DNA of 34,658 bases from NCBI GenBank assembly GCA_028278425.1, contig JANQEJ010000085.1, positions 1 through 34,658 on the forward strand, in the 5' to 3' direction. The notes beneath the pieces were generated by a model, which had not been told where the DNA came from, searched no databases, and worked only from the letters and a program-made list of their open reading frames with translations. This document shows, in pieces, positions 17,820 to 25,969 of this stretch. The translations under genes were made by a program, and so were the position numbers. The stretch's first letter is position 1. Every line of letters starts with the position of its first letter. Source of the stretch: Planctomycetota bacterium. GTDB taxonomy: Bacteria > Planctomycetota > UBA1135 > GCA-002686595.

Positions 17820-18022
17820 CGACGGCGTCCGACTGCCACGTGTCGGCAACGACGCGGGCACGACATCCATCGGTGCCGTGGAAAGAGATGGCCGGGACGC
17901 GCGACAAGCTGATCCACGGATACGCCGACGTGAACTACGACGTTCTTTGGGAGATCGTCGAGCGGGACTTGCCGGAGTTGGTGCCGGTATTGGAGAGCAT
18001 CCTTCGGAAGGACGGAGACTAG
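17806..18022 (+). pseudogene. hepT: HEPN (DUF86/HepT) toxin gene with internal deletion
   Basis: The ATG at 17806 opens with MSRSDDGVRL, a normal HepT start. It is followed abruptly, in another frame, by ATTRARHPSVPWKEMAGTRD, then KLIHGY and a normal C-terminus ending in an LESIL-type helix. Full HepT proteins are about 110 residues and have two further helices between these parts; roughly 45-50 codons are missing here and the frame is shifted. The RNase motif R-x4-H-x-Y (RDKLIHGY) survives. A GTG at 17816 is in frame with the C-terminal part and could yield a 68-residue protein. The stop overlaps the convergent lysK stop through a shared CTAG. Confidence 0.75.
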
Positions 18023-19080
18023 CGCAGCGCGTACCCCGCCTCGACCAGACCGTCCGCCAGGACCGCGATGGCGCGTTCGTACTCGGCGAGGACGAGGTGC
18101 TCGTCCGGCGTGTGGTCGAGCTTGCTGTCGCCCGGGCCGTAGGCGGCGATCGGGCAGTCCCAGACCGGGCCGAGGACGTTCATGTCGGACGTGCCCGTCT
18201 TGTGCTTGCAGCGGGCCTCGCCGCCGTGCTTGCGGATGGCGCGGAGCATCGCGCGGGCGAGCGGCGTCGTACGGGGCGAGGTGTGCGCGGGCTCGTGGCC
18301 GTAGAAGCGGAGGCTCGCGTCGCCGGCGAGCGCGCGCAGCTCGGCCTGGAACGACTCCGCGTCGAAGTCGGGCGGCAGGCGGAAGCCGAGCGTCGCCTCG
18401 ACGCGGTCGATCAAGCCGTCGGAATCGCTTCGAATGTGGCGCAGCGACGGCATCAACCGATCGAAGAGTCGCTCGCGGTTGGCGTTGAACCCGGCCGCGA
18501 ACGTTTCGACGTCCCGCCAGAACGCCGCCGCGCGTTCCGCGACGGCGCCGACCGGACCGGCGCTGTGGCCGCCGGGTTGTTCGGCGGCGTAGTCGACGAG
18601 GAGACGGCCCTTGTACCCGAGGGTCAGCGCGTCCCAACCGCTCGGCTCGCCGATCAGGCAGGCCTCCGGTCGATGGAGCGGCGCGACGAAGCGCGCGCCC
18701 CTGGACGTGGCGGACTCTTCCTCCACCGCGCCGACCACGACGAGCGACACGCCCGGGGCCGGCTCGACGCGCGCCACCGCCTCGACGAAGGTCGCGAGCG
18801 GTCCCTTCGCGTCGACCGAGCCGCGTCCGTAGAGCTTGCCGTCCTCGATGCGCCGCGGCACGCGGCCGGGGACGGTGTCCACGTGGCCGAGCAGGACGAG
18901 CTCGCGCTGTTGCGCCGCCTCGGGACCGCGGCGGACACCGACCGCGTTGCCCGCGCCGTCGACGTGCGCGTCCATGCCGAGCGCGGCCATGCGCTCCACG
19001 AGAAACTCGGCCGCTCGGGCTTCGTCGCCGGAGAGCGACTCGATGGCGACGAGCTCTTCGAGGAACGCGACGGCGTCCAT
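18019..19080 (-). CDS. lysK: LysW-lysine hydrolase (M20 family), last step of carrier-bound lysine synthesis
   Basis: The 353-residue product is an M20 zinc metallopeptidase: LLGHVDTVPG carries the first metal His/Asp, YGRGSVDAKGPLA the bridging Asp, and VGAVEEESATS the catalytic Glu pair. LIGEPSGWDALTLGYKGRL follows as in LysK/ArgE-like enzymes. In the LysW pathway it cuts the isopeptide bond that joins lysine to the LysW C-terminal glutamate. It is the final gene of the minus-strand operon; its ATG shares one base with the lysJ stop (TGATG). It converges on the damaged HEPN gene. An ornithine-releasing role is the alternative, but the homocitrate synthase in the operon argues for lysine. 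Confidence 0.92.
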   Translation of the reverse strand: MDAVAFLEELVAIESLSGDEARAAEFLVERMAALGMDAHVDGAGNAVGVRRGPEAAQQRELVLLGHVDTVPGRVPRRIEDGKLYGRGSVDAKGPLATFVEAVARVEPAPGVSLVVVGAVEEESATSRGARFVAPLHRPEACLIGEPSGWDALTLGYKGRLLVDYAAEQPGGHSAGPVGAVAERAAAFWRDVETFAAGFNANRERLFDRLMPSLRHIRSDSDGLIDRVEATLGFRLPPDFDAESFQAELRALAGDASLRFYGHEPAHTSPRTTPLARAMLRAIRKHGGEARCKHKTGTSDMNVLGPVWDCPIAAYGPGDSKLDHTPDEHLVLAEYERAIAVLADGLVEAGYALR

Positions 19081-20243
19081 CACGCCTCCTCCGCGAGCAC
19101 GCGCGCGAGCGCGTCGACCGCGAACGAGAGCTCCTCGCGGCGGATCACGAGCGGCGGCAGAAAGCGAATCCCCGTCGGGCCGGCGGGGAGCGCGAGCACG
19201 CGCGCGCCCAGGAGCTTCCTCAGGTACGGCGTCGACCGCGTTCGCAGCTCGACCGCCGCCATCAGGCCGAGCCCGCGCACGTCGCGGATCAGCGGCGAAT
19301 CGAGCGCGCGGAGGCGATCCAGGAGCCAGGCGCCGATGACCGACGCGCGCTCGGGCAGCCGATCCTCCGCCAGCACGTCGAGCACGGCGCCGGCCGCCGC
19401 GCAGGCGAGCGGGTTGCCGCCGAAGGTCGACCCGTGCGCGCCGACGGGCAGATCCGCGACGCGCGGCCCGATGCCCGCGGCTCCCATCGGCACGCCGCCG
19501 CCGATCGCCTTGCCGAGGCAGATCAGGTCGGGCACGAGCTCGTGGTGCTCGCAAGCGAAGAGCCTGCCCGTGCGGCCGAAGCCGGTCTGCACCTCGTCGA
19601 CGGCGAGCAGCGCTCCGCGCTCGTCGCAGAGACGTCGCAGGCCGGCGAAGTACTCGGCGGAGCCCGGGTGGACGCCGCCCTCGCCCTGCACGATCTCGAT
19701 CAGGACGCAGGCGGTTTCGTCGTCTATCGCCGCTTCCATCGCGTCGAGATCGTCGTAGACGACGTGGGAGAATCCGGGAACCAACGGCGCGAACGGCTCG
19801 CGGTACTTGCGGTCCCACGTCGCGGAGAGCGCGCCGAGGGTGCGGCCGTGGAAGCCGCGCTTCGCCGCGACGACACCCGTGCGTCCGGTGGAGAGCCGCG
19901 CGAACTTGAGCGCCGCCTCCACGGCCTCCGCGCCCGAGTTGCAGAGGAACACGCGCTCGGGACTGCCGGGAAGAACGTCGCTCAAGCGCGCCGCGTACGT
20001 CGCGCGACGGTCGTTGGGATAGGTCTCGGGGCACGTGACGAGCAAGCGCGCCTGCGTCGCGATCGCCTGCGTCAGCTTCGGGTGTGCGTGGCCGAGCGCC
20101 GCGACGCCGTGTCCCGCCGCGCAATCGACGTACTCGTGCCCGTCCGCGTCCCACAGGCGCGCGCCCCGACCGCGCACGAGCTCGACGTCGCGCTTCGGGT
20201 AGACGCCGCTGGTGTGCCTCCGCTCGCGCTCGAGGACGCTCAC
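19080..20243 (-). CDS. lysJ: LysW-aminoadipate semialdehyde aminotransferase
   Basis: The 387-residue class III PLP aminotransferase shows YVDCAAGHGVAALGHAHP at the N-terminus, NSGAEAVEAALKFAR, then VLIEIVQGEGGVHP, LLAVDEVQTGFGRTG with the PLP-ring aspartate, and the Schiff-base lysine K245 in LICLGKAIGGGVPMGA. This is the LysJ/ArgD group. It transaminates the LysW-linked semialdehyde, with glutamate as likely amino donor, to LysW-lysine. The GTG at 20243 overlaps the lysZ stop as GTGA. ArgD-like activity on ornithine precursors is possible, since LysJ/ArgD enzymes are often bifunctional. Confidence 0.93.
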   Translation of the reverse strand: MSVLERERRHTSGVYPKRDVELVRGRGARLWDADGHEYVDCAAGHGVAALGHAHPKLTQAIATQARLLVTCPETYPNDRRATYAARLSDVLPGSPERVFLCNSGAEAVEAALKFARLSTGRTGVVAAKRGFHGRTLGALSATWDRKYREPFAPLVPGFSHVVYDDLDAMEAAIDDETACVLIEIVQGEGGVHPGSAEYFAGLRRLCDERGALLAVDEVQTGFGRTGRLFACEHHELVPDLICLGKAIGGGVPMGAAGIGPRVADLPVGAHGSTFGGNPLACAAAGAVLDVLAEDRLPERASVIGAWLLDRLRALDSPLIRDVRGLGLMAAVELRTRSTPYLRKLLGARVLALPAGPTGIRFLPPLVIRREELSFAVDALARVLAEEA

Positions 20244-21043
20244 GCGATCACCGTCCCCTTCCCTTCGAGCGCGTTCGTCACCGGATCGGCGCCGCGCGCG
20301 TCCCCGAGCACGACCCGCCCGACGCCGCCGTCGAGCGCTTCCCTCGCGCCGAGGAGCTTGATCCGCATGCGGCCCTCGGCGTGCTCGCTCGCGGCATCGA
20401 TCTCGGCCCGTGCGACCGCGGGCACGAGCGACGCCTCGTCGGGGAAGTCGCGCAGCAGGCCGGGCACGTTGGAGAGCAGGAGCAGCGTCTCTGCGCCGAG
20501 CGCGGCGGCCGTCGCGGCGGCCGCGCGGTCGCCGTCGACGTTGATCGCTTCGCCGTCGAAGCTGGCGGCCGGCGGCGTGAGAACGGGAACGAACCCGCCG
20601 TCGAAGAGCGTTTGGATCAGCCCGGTGTTGACGCGCTCGACCTTCCCCGTCCAGGAGTCGCGCAGGACGCGCACGCGCCCGTCCTCGATCGCGCGGATCG
20701 CCTTCTTGCGCGGGCCCTCCCAGGTGCGGCCGTCGAGGCCGGAAAGCCCAACGGCGTTGACTCCGCGCCGCTGCAGGCGTTCGACGACGCCCTTGTTGAT
20801 CTCGCCGCAGTACACCATCTCGAAGATCTCGAGCGTGCGGCGGTCGGTGTGGCGGCTGGTGTAGCCCGAAGGCGAGGTGACGAAACGCGGCGGGTGGCCG
20901 AGCGCCTCGGCGACGCGGTTGGTGCGGTGCGAGCCGCCGTGCACGAGGACGAGCGGGACGCCGTCGCGCGCGAGCCCGGCGACGTCGTCGCACAGGAGGT
21001 CGAGGTCGATGCCCTCGCTGCCGCCGACCTTGATGACGATCAT
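20240..21043 (-). CDS. lysZ: LysW-aminoadipate kinase
   Basis: The 267-residue product is an amino acid kinase of the ArgB/LysZ group: MIVIKVGGSEG at the N-terminus, LVLVHGGSHRTNRVAE for the acyl-substrate loop, VTPPAASFDGEAINVDGDRA-like segments near the nucleotide site, and GRMRIKLLGAREAL near the C-terminus. It phosphorylates the side-chain carboxylate of LysW-bound aminoadipate. The ATG at 21043 is chosen because AGGTG lies eight bases upstream. A GTG at 21052, directly after the lysY stop, would add three residues. Confidence 0.92.
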   Translation of the reverse strand: MIVIKVGGSEGIDLDLLCDDVAGLARDGVPLVLVHGGSHRTNRVAEALGHPPRFVTSPSGYTSRHTDRRTLEIFEMVYCGEINKGVVERLQRRGVNAVGLSGLDGRTWEGPRKKAIRAIEDGRVRVLRDSWTGKVERVNTGLIQTLFDGGFVPVLTPPAASFDGEAINVDGDRAAAATAAALGAETLLLLSNVPGLLRDFPDEASLVPAVARAEIDAASEHAEGRMRIKLLGAREALDGGVGRVVLGDARGADPVTNALEGKGTVIA

Positions 21044-21052
21044 GGATGACAC

Positions 21053-22078
21053 CTAGCAGGGATGGAGGCCGGGGAAGTCGAGTCCGGCCGTCTCGTCGAG
21101 GCCGAGCATGAGGTTCATGGCCTGGACCGCGGAGCCCGCCGCGCCCTTCATCAGGTTGTCGATCGCGCTGATCGCGACGAGGCGGTTCGTGCCCTCGTCG
21201 CGCGCGAAGCCGACGTCGCAGTAGTTGGTCCCGGCGACGAGCTTCGGCTCGGGGTAGCGGTAGAGGCCCTGGCGCTCCTTGACGAGCCGCACGAACGGCT
21301 CGTCGCCGTAGTGCTCGCGGTAGAGGCGCCAGACGTCGCGCTCCTCCATGTCCTCGCGGAGGAACACGTGCGCCGTGCAGAGCACGCCGCGCACGAGCTC
21401 GACCGCGGTGGCGGAGAAGAAGAGCTCGAAGTCGCCGAGCTCCTGTTGCATCTCCGCCTGATGCCGGTGGCCGGTCGGTGCGAACGAGCGGACGACTCCC
21501 GCGCGCTCGGGGTGGTGCGTCGATGCGCCCCCGCGCGCGCCGCCCTCGGAGGAGCCGACCTTGACCTCGACCACCGCGCGCTCGATCGCCCCGCCGCGCG
21601 CGAGCGGGAGGAGCGCGAGGTTGACCGCGGTCGCGTTGCAGCCGACGCCGGAGGCGTACCTCGCGCCGCGGAGCGCCTCGCGGTTCGTCTCGGGCAAGCC
21701 GTACACGAAGCGGGGCAGCCAGTCCGGCGCGGGGTGCGGCCGGCCGTACCAGCGCTCGTACGTCTCGGCGTCGCGGAGCCGGAAGTCCGCGGCGAGGTCG
21801 ACGACGCGTTCCGCCAGCGCCGCGAAGCGGTCGATCGACTTGGCCGCCTCGCCGTGCGGCTGCGCGAGGAAGAGCACGTCGCACGCGCCGAGCTCGCTCG
21901 GCGGCACGAAGCGCAGCGCGGTGCGGCCGCGGAGGTTGGGGTGGACGCCGTGGACGTATCGCCCGGCCTGCGCGTTCGAGGTGACCTGCTCGACCTCGAC
22001 GCCGGGGTGGCTCAGGAGGAGCCGGAGGAGCTCGCCGCCGGCGTAGCCCGAGCCTCCGACGATCGACGCGCGGATCAC
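21053..22078 (-). CDS. lysY: LysW-aminoadipyl-phosphate reductase
   Basis: The 341-residue product belongs to the ArgC/LysY semialdehyde dehydrogenases. It starts with the NAD(P) fold [20 protein letters not shown], has [10 protein letters not shown], the active-site cysteine C147 in [13 protein letters not shown], and [20 protein letters not shown], a LysY-type loop. It reduces the acyl phosphate made by LysZ to the semialdehyde while the substrate stays on LysW. The GTG at 22078 overlaps the lysX stop as GTGA. The C-terminus ([21 protein letters not shown]) is normal, so the gene looks intact. Confidence 0.93.
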   Translation of the reverse strand: MIRASIVGGSGYAGGELLRLLLSHPGVEVEQVTSNAQAGRYVHGVHPNLRGRTALRFVPPSELGACDVLFLAQPHGEAAKSIDRFAALAERVVDLAADFRLRDAETYERWYGRPHPAPDWLPRFVYGLPETNREALRGARYASGVGCNATAVNLALLPLARGGAIERAVVEVKVGSSEGGARGGASTHHPERAGVVRSFAPTGHRHQAEMQQELGDFELFFSATAVELVRGVLCTAHVFLREDMEERDVWRLYREHYGDEPFVRLVKERQGLYRYPEPKLVAGTNYCDVGFARDEGTNRLVAISAIDNLMKGAAGSAVQAMNLMLGLDETAGLDFPGLHPC

Positions 22079-23094
22079 GACGGCGCTCCCTGTTGGCGCG
22101 TGCCCAAGACGGCCGCTCGACGCGGCGCCGGCGTGAGCTCGCGCCCTTCCGCCACCTCGAGCAGGTAGTCGACGATGCGCGCCGGAATGTCCACGCCGGT
22201 GGGCTCGAGCGAGTTCTTGAACTCCATCGTGTAGTTCACCTCGTTGACGATCAGCCCCGCCGGCGTGTCGAAGAGGTCGACCGCGACGACTCCCCCGCCG
22301 ACCGCCCGCGCCGCGCGCCGCGACAGCTCGCGCAGCTCGTCGGTGACGGGGAAGCTCGCGGTGACGGCGCCGCGCGCGGTGTTGGTGATCCAGTGCTCGG
22401 AGCGCCGCTCGATCGCGCAGATCACGTCGTCGCCGACGACGAAGCTGCGCACGTCGCGCCCGCCCTTCTCGACGTGCTCCTGCACGAAGAAGATCGAGTG
22501 GTGGTAGCTGCCGAGCGTCGCCTTGTGCTCGAGCACAGCCTCGGCGGAATCCCGGTCGGTCACGCGCGCGATCAGGCGGCCCCAGGAACCGACCGCCGGC
22601 TTGAGCACGGCGGGGTAGCCCAGATCCTCGATCGCTTCGAGCGCCGCCTCGGGCGTGAACGCGATGCGCGAACGGGGAACGGGCAGCCCGGCTTCGAGCA
22701 GGGCCAGGTTGGTCGTGAGCTTGTCGCCGCAGATCTCGCCGACGTGCCACGGGTTGACGCACGGCACGCCCCAGGTGTCGAGAATGCGGAGCGCGGCCAT
22801 GGCGCGGGAGTGGCTGATGCAGCGCTCGAGGACGGCGTCGAAGCGGCACCAGTCGCGAGAGAATCCCACCACCACCCCCTCCACCCGGGCGTTTTGGACC
22901 GGCGCGCCGCCCTCCCGGTGGCGCTCCTTTGCGGAACTCTCACCTCCGCTCGACGCCGGCCAGATCGCCCCGTCGAGCCGGAACACCTCCCGGTCGACGT
23001 GGATCGCCTCGACGTCGACGCCGCGACGATCGAGCTCGGCGAAGAGGGCCTTCTCCTCCTGGCGGACGCGGGCGTGCAGCACTCCGATCCTCAC
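22075..23094 (-). CDS. lysX: LysX ATP-grasp ligase (alpha-aminoadipate to LysW) with an in-frame insertion
   Basis: The 339-residue product is a RimK-like ATP-grasp ligase. Family hallmarks are clear: [66 protein letters not shown] and [16 protein letters not shown]. It joins the amino group of aminoadipate to the LysW C-terminal glutamate. The Thermus enzyme is about 280 residues. Here about 40 extra residues (about 43-84) lie between FRLDG and DAVLERC, on the N-terminal domain before the ATP-grasp core. A dispersed repeat encodes residues 55-78 of them. The frame stays open and all core motifs remain, so the protein is probably functional. The GTG at 23094 overlaps the homocitrate synthase stop as GTGA. 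Confidence 0.92.
   Translation of the reverse strand: MRIGVLHARVRQEEKALFAELDRRGVDVEAIHVDREVFRLDGAIWPASSGGESSAKERHREGGAPVQNARVEGVVVGFSRDWCRFDAVLERCISHSRAMAALRILDTWGVPCVNPWHVGEICGDKLTTNLALLEAGLPVPRSRIAFTPEAALEAIEDLGYPAVLKPAVGSWGRLIARVTDRDSAEAVLEHKATLGSYHHSIFFVQEHVEKGGRDVRSFVVGDDVICAIERRSEHWITNTARGAVTASFPVTDELRELSRRAARAVGGGVVAVDLFDTPAGLIVNEVNYTMEFKNSLEPTGVDIPARIVDYLLEVAEGRELTPAPRRAAVLGTRQQGAPS
22861..22932 (-). repeat. Dispersed repeat, copy A, inside lysX
   Basis: Seventy-two bases align to 32030-32102. The first part (GAATCCCACCACCACCCCCT on the plus strand, then CCACCCGGG and TTTTGGACCGG) is near-identical with two one-base gaps, and the rest is about three-quarters identical. It encodes lysX residues 55-78, including [15 protein letters not shown], in the segment absent from other LysX proteins. 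The edges of the element are not fixed by two copies alone. Confidence 0.75.
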
Positions 23095-24245
23095 GGCGCC
23101 ACCTCCGCCAGCTCCGGCGACTCCGCGGCCGCGTGCAGCAGCGCGTCGACTTGGTCGAGGGTCAGCGGCCGCTGGTCCGCTTCGGACTTGATGCGCGCGG
23201 TTCGCTCGCGAAGCTGCGCCTCGGTGAGCTCCAACCCGAGCTGCTCGGCGCGATTCCTCACCGCGTTCCAGCCGGTCAGCCGGTGCGCCACGTGGACGTA
23301 GCGCGTGAGCCCGAAGTCCTCGGGCCGTAGCGCCTCGTAGGTCGACGGGTCGTTCAGCACCGCCTTGGCGTGGATGCCGGCCTTGTGGGTGAAGGCGCAG
23401 AAGCCGGTCACGTAGTTGTTGAACGGGACGTCGACGCCGACCAGATCGGCGACCGCCTGGTCGATCGGCAGGAGCAGGTTGAGACGGTACTTGCGACGCA
23501 CCCGCTCGGGATCGCCGGCCGCCATGCGCGCGATGAAGCCGCCGAGCGGTGTGATGCCGTTGCGCTCGCCGATGCCGAGCACGCTCGTGTCGACGTGGGT
23601 CGCGCCGGCCTCGAGCGCCGCGTGGCTGTTGGCGATCGCGCAGCCGGCGTCGTTGTGCCCGTGGAACTCGATGTCGGCGCGGACACGAGCCCGGAGCGCG
23701 GAGACGAGCTCGTAGATGCGCCGCGGCGTGCCGATCCCGATCGTGTCCGCGATGCCCACGCGGTCGACGCCGACCTCGTCCACCGCCTCGTAGACGCGGA
23801 AGAGATCGTCCGGGTCGCTGCGCAGGCTGTCCTCGGTGCTGAACCGCGTCTCCACGCCCGAGTCCTTGAGGAACGGGAGCACCTCGCGCGCGCAGCGGAC
23901 GATGTCGTCGATCGAGCGCCCGTGGCTGAACGCCCGCAGCTTCGACGAGGTGCCGATCACGACGTCGACGCCGTCGACGCCGGTGGCGACCGCGACGCGC
24001 GCGTCCTCGAGGCAGCACCGCGTGTGCGTGAGAATCTTGGCGTTGAGGCCGAGACCAGCGATCGTGGCGCAGTCCTCGCGGCTCCTCGGCGACGCCAGCG
24101 GCGAGGTCAGCTCGAGATACTCGATCCCGAAGGCGTCGAGCATCGTCGCGAGCCGGATCTTCTGCTCCGTGGTGAAGAACGCGTTGACGAACTGCTCCCC
24201 CTCGCGAAGCGTCGACTCGATGATCGCGAAGTCGGAGAGGCTCAC
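23091..24245 (-). CDS. lysS: Homocitrate synthase (LysS/Lys20 type)
   Basis: The 384-residue product matches the DRE-TIM homocitrate synthase group: [17 protein letters not shown] with the catalytic R-E pair, [36 protein letters not shown] with the HxH metal site, [14 protein letters not shown] and [12 protein letters not shown]. The phrases track the Thermus enzyme closely. It condenses 2-oxoglutarate with acetyl-CoA, the first step of the aminoadipate route. The GTG at 24245 is chosen: it overlaps the lysW stop as GTGA and begins the conserved N-terminus, while an upstream start would lie within lysW. Isopropylmalate or citramalate synthase is less likely. Its position in the LysW operon is the best sign that the cluster makes lysine rather than arginine. 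Confidence 0.92.
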   Translation of the reverse strand: MSLSDFAIIESTLREGEQFVNAFFTTEQKIRLATMLDAFGIEYLELTSPLASPRSREDCATIAGLGLNAKILTHTRCCLEDARVAVATGVDGVDVVIGTSSKLRAFSHGRSIDDIVRCAREVLPFLKDSGVETRFSTEDSLRSDPDDLFRVYEAVDEVGVDRVGIADTIGIGTPRRIYELVSALRARVRADIEFHGHNDAGCAIANSHAALEAGATHVDTSVLGIGERNGITPLGGFIARMAAGDPERVRRKYRLNLLLPIDQAVADLVGVDVPFNNYVTGFCAFTHKAGIHAKAVLNDPSTYEALRPEDFGLTRYVHVAHRLTGWNAVRNRAEQLGLELTEAQLRERTARIKSEADQRPLTLDQVDALLHAAAESPELAEVAP

Positions 24246-24424
24246 TCGCCCCAGTCCTCTTCGATCTCCGGGGCCACCTCGATGGTCAGCGGATCGAGTC
24301 CGGTGATCTCTAGGTCGGCCCCGCACTCGGCGCAGGGAATGATCTCATTGAGCAGGGTGTCGTCCGCGATCGGAACGACGGCCTCGCACTCGGGGCAGGG
24401 GACGGTGTTGGTGGTGGCTTCCAT
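24242..24424 (-). CDS. lysW: LysW amino-group carrier protein
   Basis: The 60-residue acidic protein has a zinc ribbon with CPEC at 10-13 and CAEC at 31-34, and ends in EDWGE, the C-terminal motif of LysW/ArgW carriers. Its last glutamate accepts the amino group of aminoadipate, so intermediates ride on the protein from LysX to LysK. The ATG at 24424 has AAGGAG at 24438-24433, eight bases upstream. It is the first gene of the operon, and an intrinsic terminator lies only 11 bases before the ribosome-binding site. High expression of a carrier placed first in the operon would be expected. Confidence 0.95.
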   Translation of the reverse strand: MEATTNTVPCPECEAVVPIADDTLLNEIIPCAECGADLEITGLDPLTIEVAPEIEEDWGE

Positions 24425-24449
24425 GGCTCTTTCTCCTTGGCTTGGGCTG

Positions 24450-24491
24450 AAAAAAAAGAACCGGGCGCCGGGGAAGCCCGGCGGCCGGTTC
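24450..24491 (-). terminator. Strong intrinsic terminator just before lysW, possible attenuator
   Basis: On the minus strand GAACCGG-C-CGCCGGG pairs with CCCGGCG-C-CCGGTTC around a CTTC loop: two 7-bp helices with a single C/C mismatch between them. Eight T residues follow at once. No convincing full-size gene precedes it on this strand, and the lysW ribosome-binding site begins 11 bases later. A conditional terminator (attenuator) in the lysW leader is therefore as likely as a plain gene end. Confidence 0.85.
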
Positions 24492-24514
24492 TCGAGTTCT
24501 CTTCCGCGAAATCC

Positions 24515-24586
24515 CTAGAACGGGGCCTGCCAGGCACGGTGCCCGGGTTTGGCCTTGAGGGATTTGTCCTTGCGGAAGGTGTTCAT
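24515..24586 (-). promoter_or_regulatory. Candidate Lys-rich leader peptide frame upstream of lysW
   Basis: A 23-codon frame starts at the ATG at 24586 and ends in TAG at 24515, 23 bases before the terminator hairpin. Residues 5-13 are RKDKSLKAK, with four lysine codons (both AAG and AAA, although AAA is uncommon in this DNA) and one arginine. Such a frame before a terminator and an amino-acid operon is the arrangement of leader-peptide attenuation. No good Shine-Dalgarno precedes the ATG, and the frame is also open upstream to 24766, so it may not be translated. The leader from 24492 to 24659 holds nothing else clear except a weak TTGAAC/GATACA pair with a short 15-base spacing. Confidence 0.35.
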
Positions 24587-24659
24587 GGGTCGCTTGGGAG
24601 ACGTGTATCGCCTCAACGCCAAGAGTTCAAGCGCCCCACACGCCTTTTTCTCTAGACGG

Positions 24660-25969
24660 TATGGGGGCCCGGCCCCCGACCGTGACGTGGGTTGCCGCGC
24701 CGAAGCGTAGTAGAGCCACATCGGTCCGCCGAAGAGGCTGGGACCGAGTTGACGGCTGTACTGCAAGGAGGCCGGGCCGTGTCAGAGTCTACTCCCGTCA
24801 CGTTCGTGGGCATCGACGCCCACCTGAAGACGCTTTCGATCGCCGTGCTGCCCGAACACGGTCCTGCAGTCGATCGACCGCGCACGATCGCCAACGAGCC
24901 TGCTGCTGTGCGGCGTGCCTTCCGCAAGCTGCTCGACCGCGGGTCGGTGCACGCGGTCTACGAGGCCGGTTGTCTGGGCTTTTCCTGCGTCGCCGCCTCG
25001 AGGATCTCGGGGTACGGTGCGACGTGGCCGCTCCGAGCCACGTCCCCACCCGCCCGGGCGACCGACGCAAGACCGACCGGCTCGACGCGGAGCGCCTGGC
25101 TCACTTCCTCCGAAGCGGCGACCTGGTGCTCGTGTCGCCGCCGACGCCCGAGTCCGAAGCGCTTCGCTCGCTCACCCGAGCACGCTGCGCCGCGAAGCAG
25201 GACAGCAAGCGGGTCAAGCAGCGTATCAACAGCTTCCTGCTGGCACGCGGTCTCGCCTGGGGGGCAGGACCAAGTGGACCCGCGACCATCGCCTGTCGCT
25301 GCGGAACCTCGAGCTCGACCTGGAGGACGATCGCTTCACCCGCGACTTCCTCCTGCGCGAGCTGAAGCAGCGCGAGGATTCCGTCGCCGAGCTCGACCTG
25401 CGCATCGACGAGCGGGTGGTACGCGACGACTGCCGCCTCAGGCAACCGCCACCTGCGCCGCTTGCTCATCGAGGCCGCGACGAAGTACTCCGTCCGGATC
25501 GAAGAAGGCGTGAAGCTCAAGCGCAGGCGCATGGATGCGTCTCCGGCGGCTCGCTCGCTCGCCAGGCGCGCGGAGCGGAGACTCTCGAGCAAGTACCGGC
25601 GGATCGCGCGGAAGCGACCCGCCAACGTCGCCCGCACAGCCGTCGCGAGGGAGCTCGCGGCCTTCCTGTGGGCCGCGCTCACTCCCGAACTCCAGGTCTG
25701 ATGGGCCTTGGCCAACCTGTGAGGGGCAGACCGGGTGACCGGGGTCCGGAGGATCCTCGTGCGCCCTATGCGACACGGCCGATGGCCGGGACTCGCGCTT
25801 CTAGACTGACGGACTCCCGACCGACCAAGCATCGTGCGGTAGCCAACCCGCGGATATCAGAGTGACGCCCCGTCGTGATCGGCACCCGGTCTCCCCGCCC
25901 CTCTCCGAACGAGGAACGACGATGACGTCACCGCATCGAAGACAGCCCCTTGACCAAGGGGCCCCCATA
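24660..25969. mobile_element. Decayed IS110-family insertion element, about 1.31 kb
   Basis: TATGGGGGCCC at 24660-24670 is matched by its exact inverse GGGCCCCCATA at 25959-25969, bracketing the damaged IS110-type transposase gene. The 1.3-kb length fits IS110 elements. Many IS110 members lack terminal inverted repeats, while the IS1111 branch has short subterminal ones, so these 11 bp may place the element near that branch. A second small hairpin (CCCCTT-GACC-AAGGGG, 25946-25961) overlaps the right end. No flanking duplication was seen. The right end touches the stop codon of the secreted-protein gene, and the left end lies 236 bases upstream of lysW. The 268 bases after the transposase hold no gene. 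Confidence 0.7.
24779..25701 (+). pseudogene. IS110-family transposase, frameshifted and internally deleted
   Basis: The GTG at 24779 follows AAGGAG and starts a normal IS110 N-terminus (TFVGIDAHLKTLSIAVLPEH, then AVYEAGCLGF). Near 24985 the match moves to another frame (RRRLEDLGVRCDVAAPSHVP, KTDRLDAERLAHFLRSGDL). Near 25262 it moves to the third frame (KWTRDHRLSLRNLELDLEDD). Near 25435 it resumes in yet another frame as SGNRHLRRLLIEAATKYSV and ends AFLWAALTPELQV. D, E and D residues of the DEDD domain survive, but the segment that should carry the catalytic serine (about 80-100 residues before SGNRHLRR) is missing. The element cannot move by itself. Confidence 0.88.

Noticed and set aside
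21053..24245. Arginine/ornithine rather than lysine pathway
   Set aside because: LysX, LysY, LysZ and LysJ alone could serve either route, but a homocitrate synthase of the Thermus type lies in the same coupled operon, which favours lysine.
24515..24766. 83-codon minus-strand frame spanning the IS left end
   Set aside because: It runs from inside the IS into the lysW leader and has no family phrases or ribosome-binding site; only the last 23 codons are kept as a candidate leader frame.
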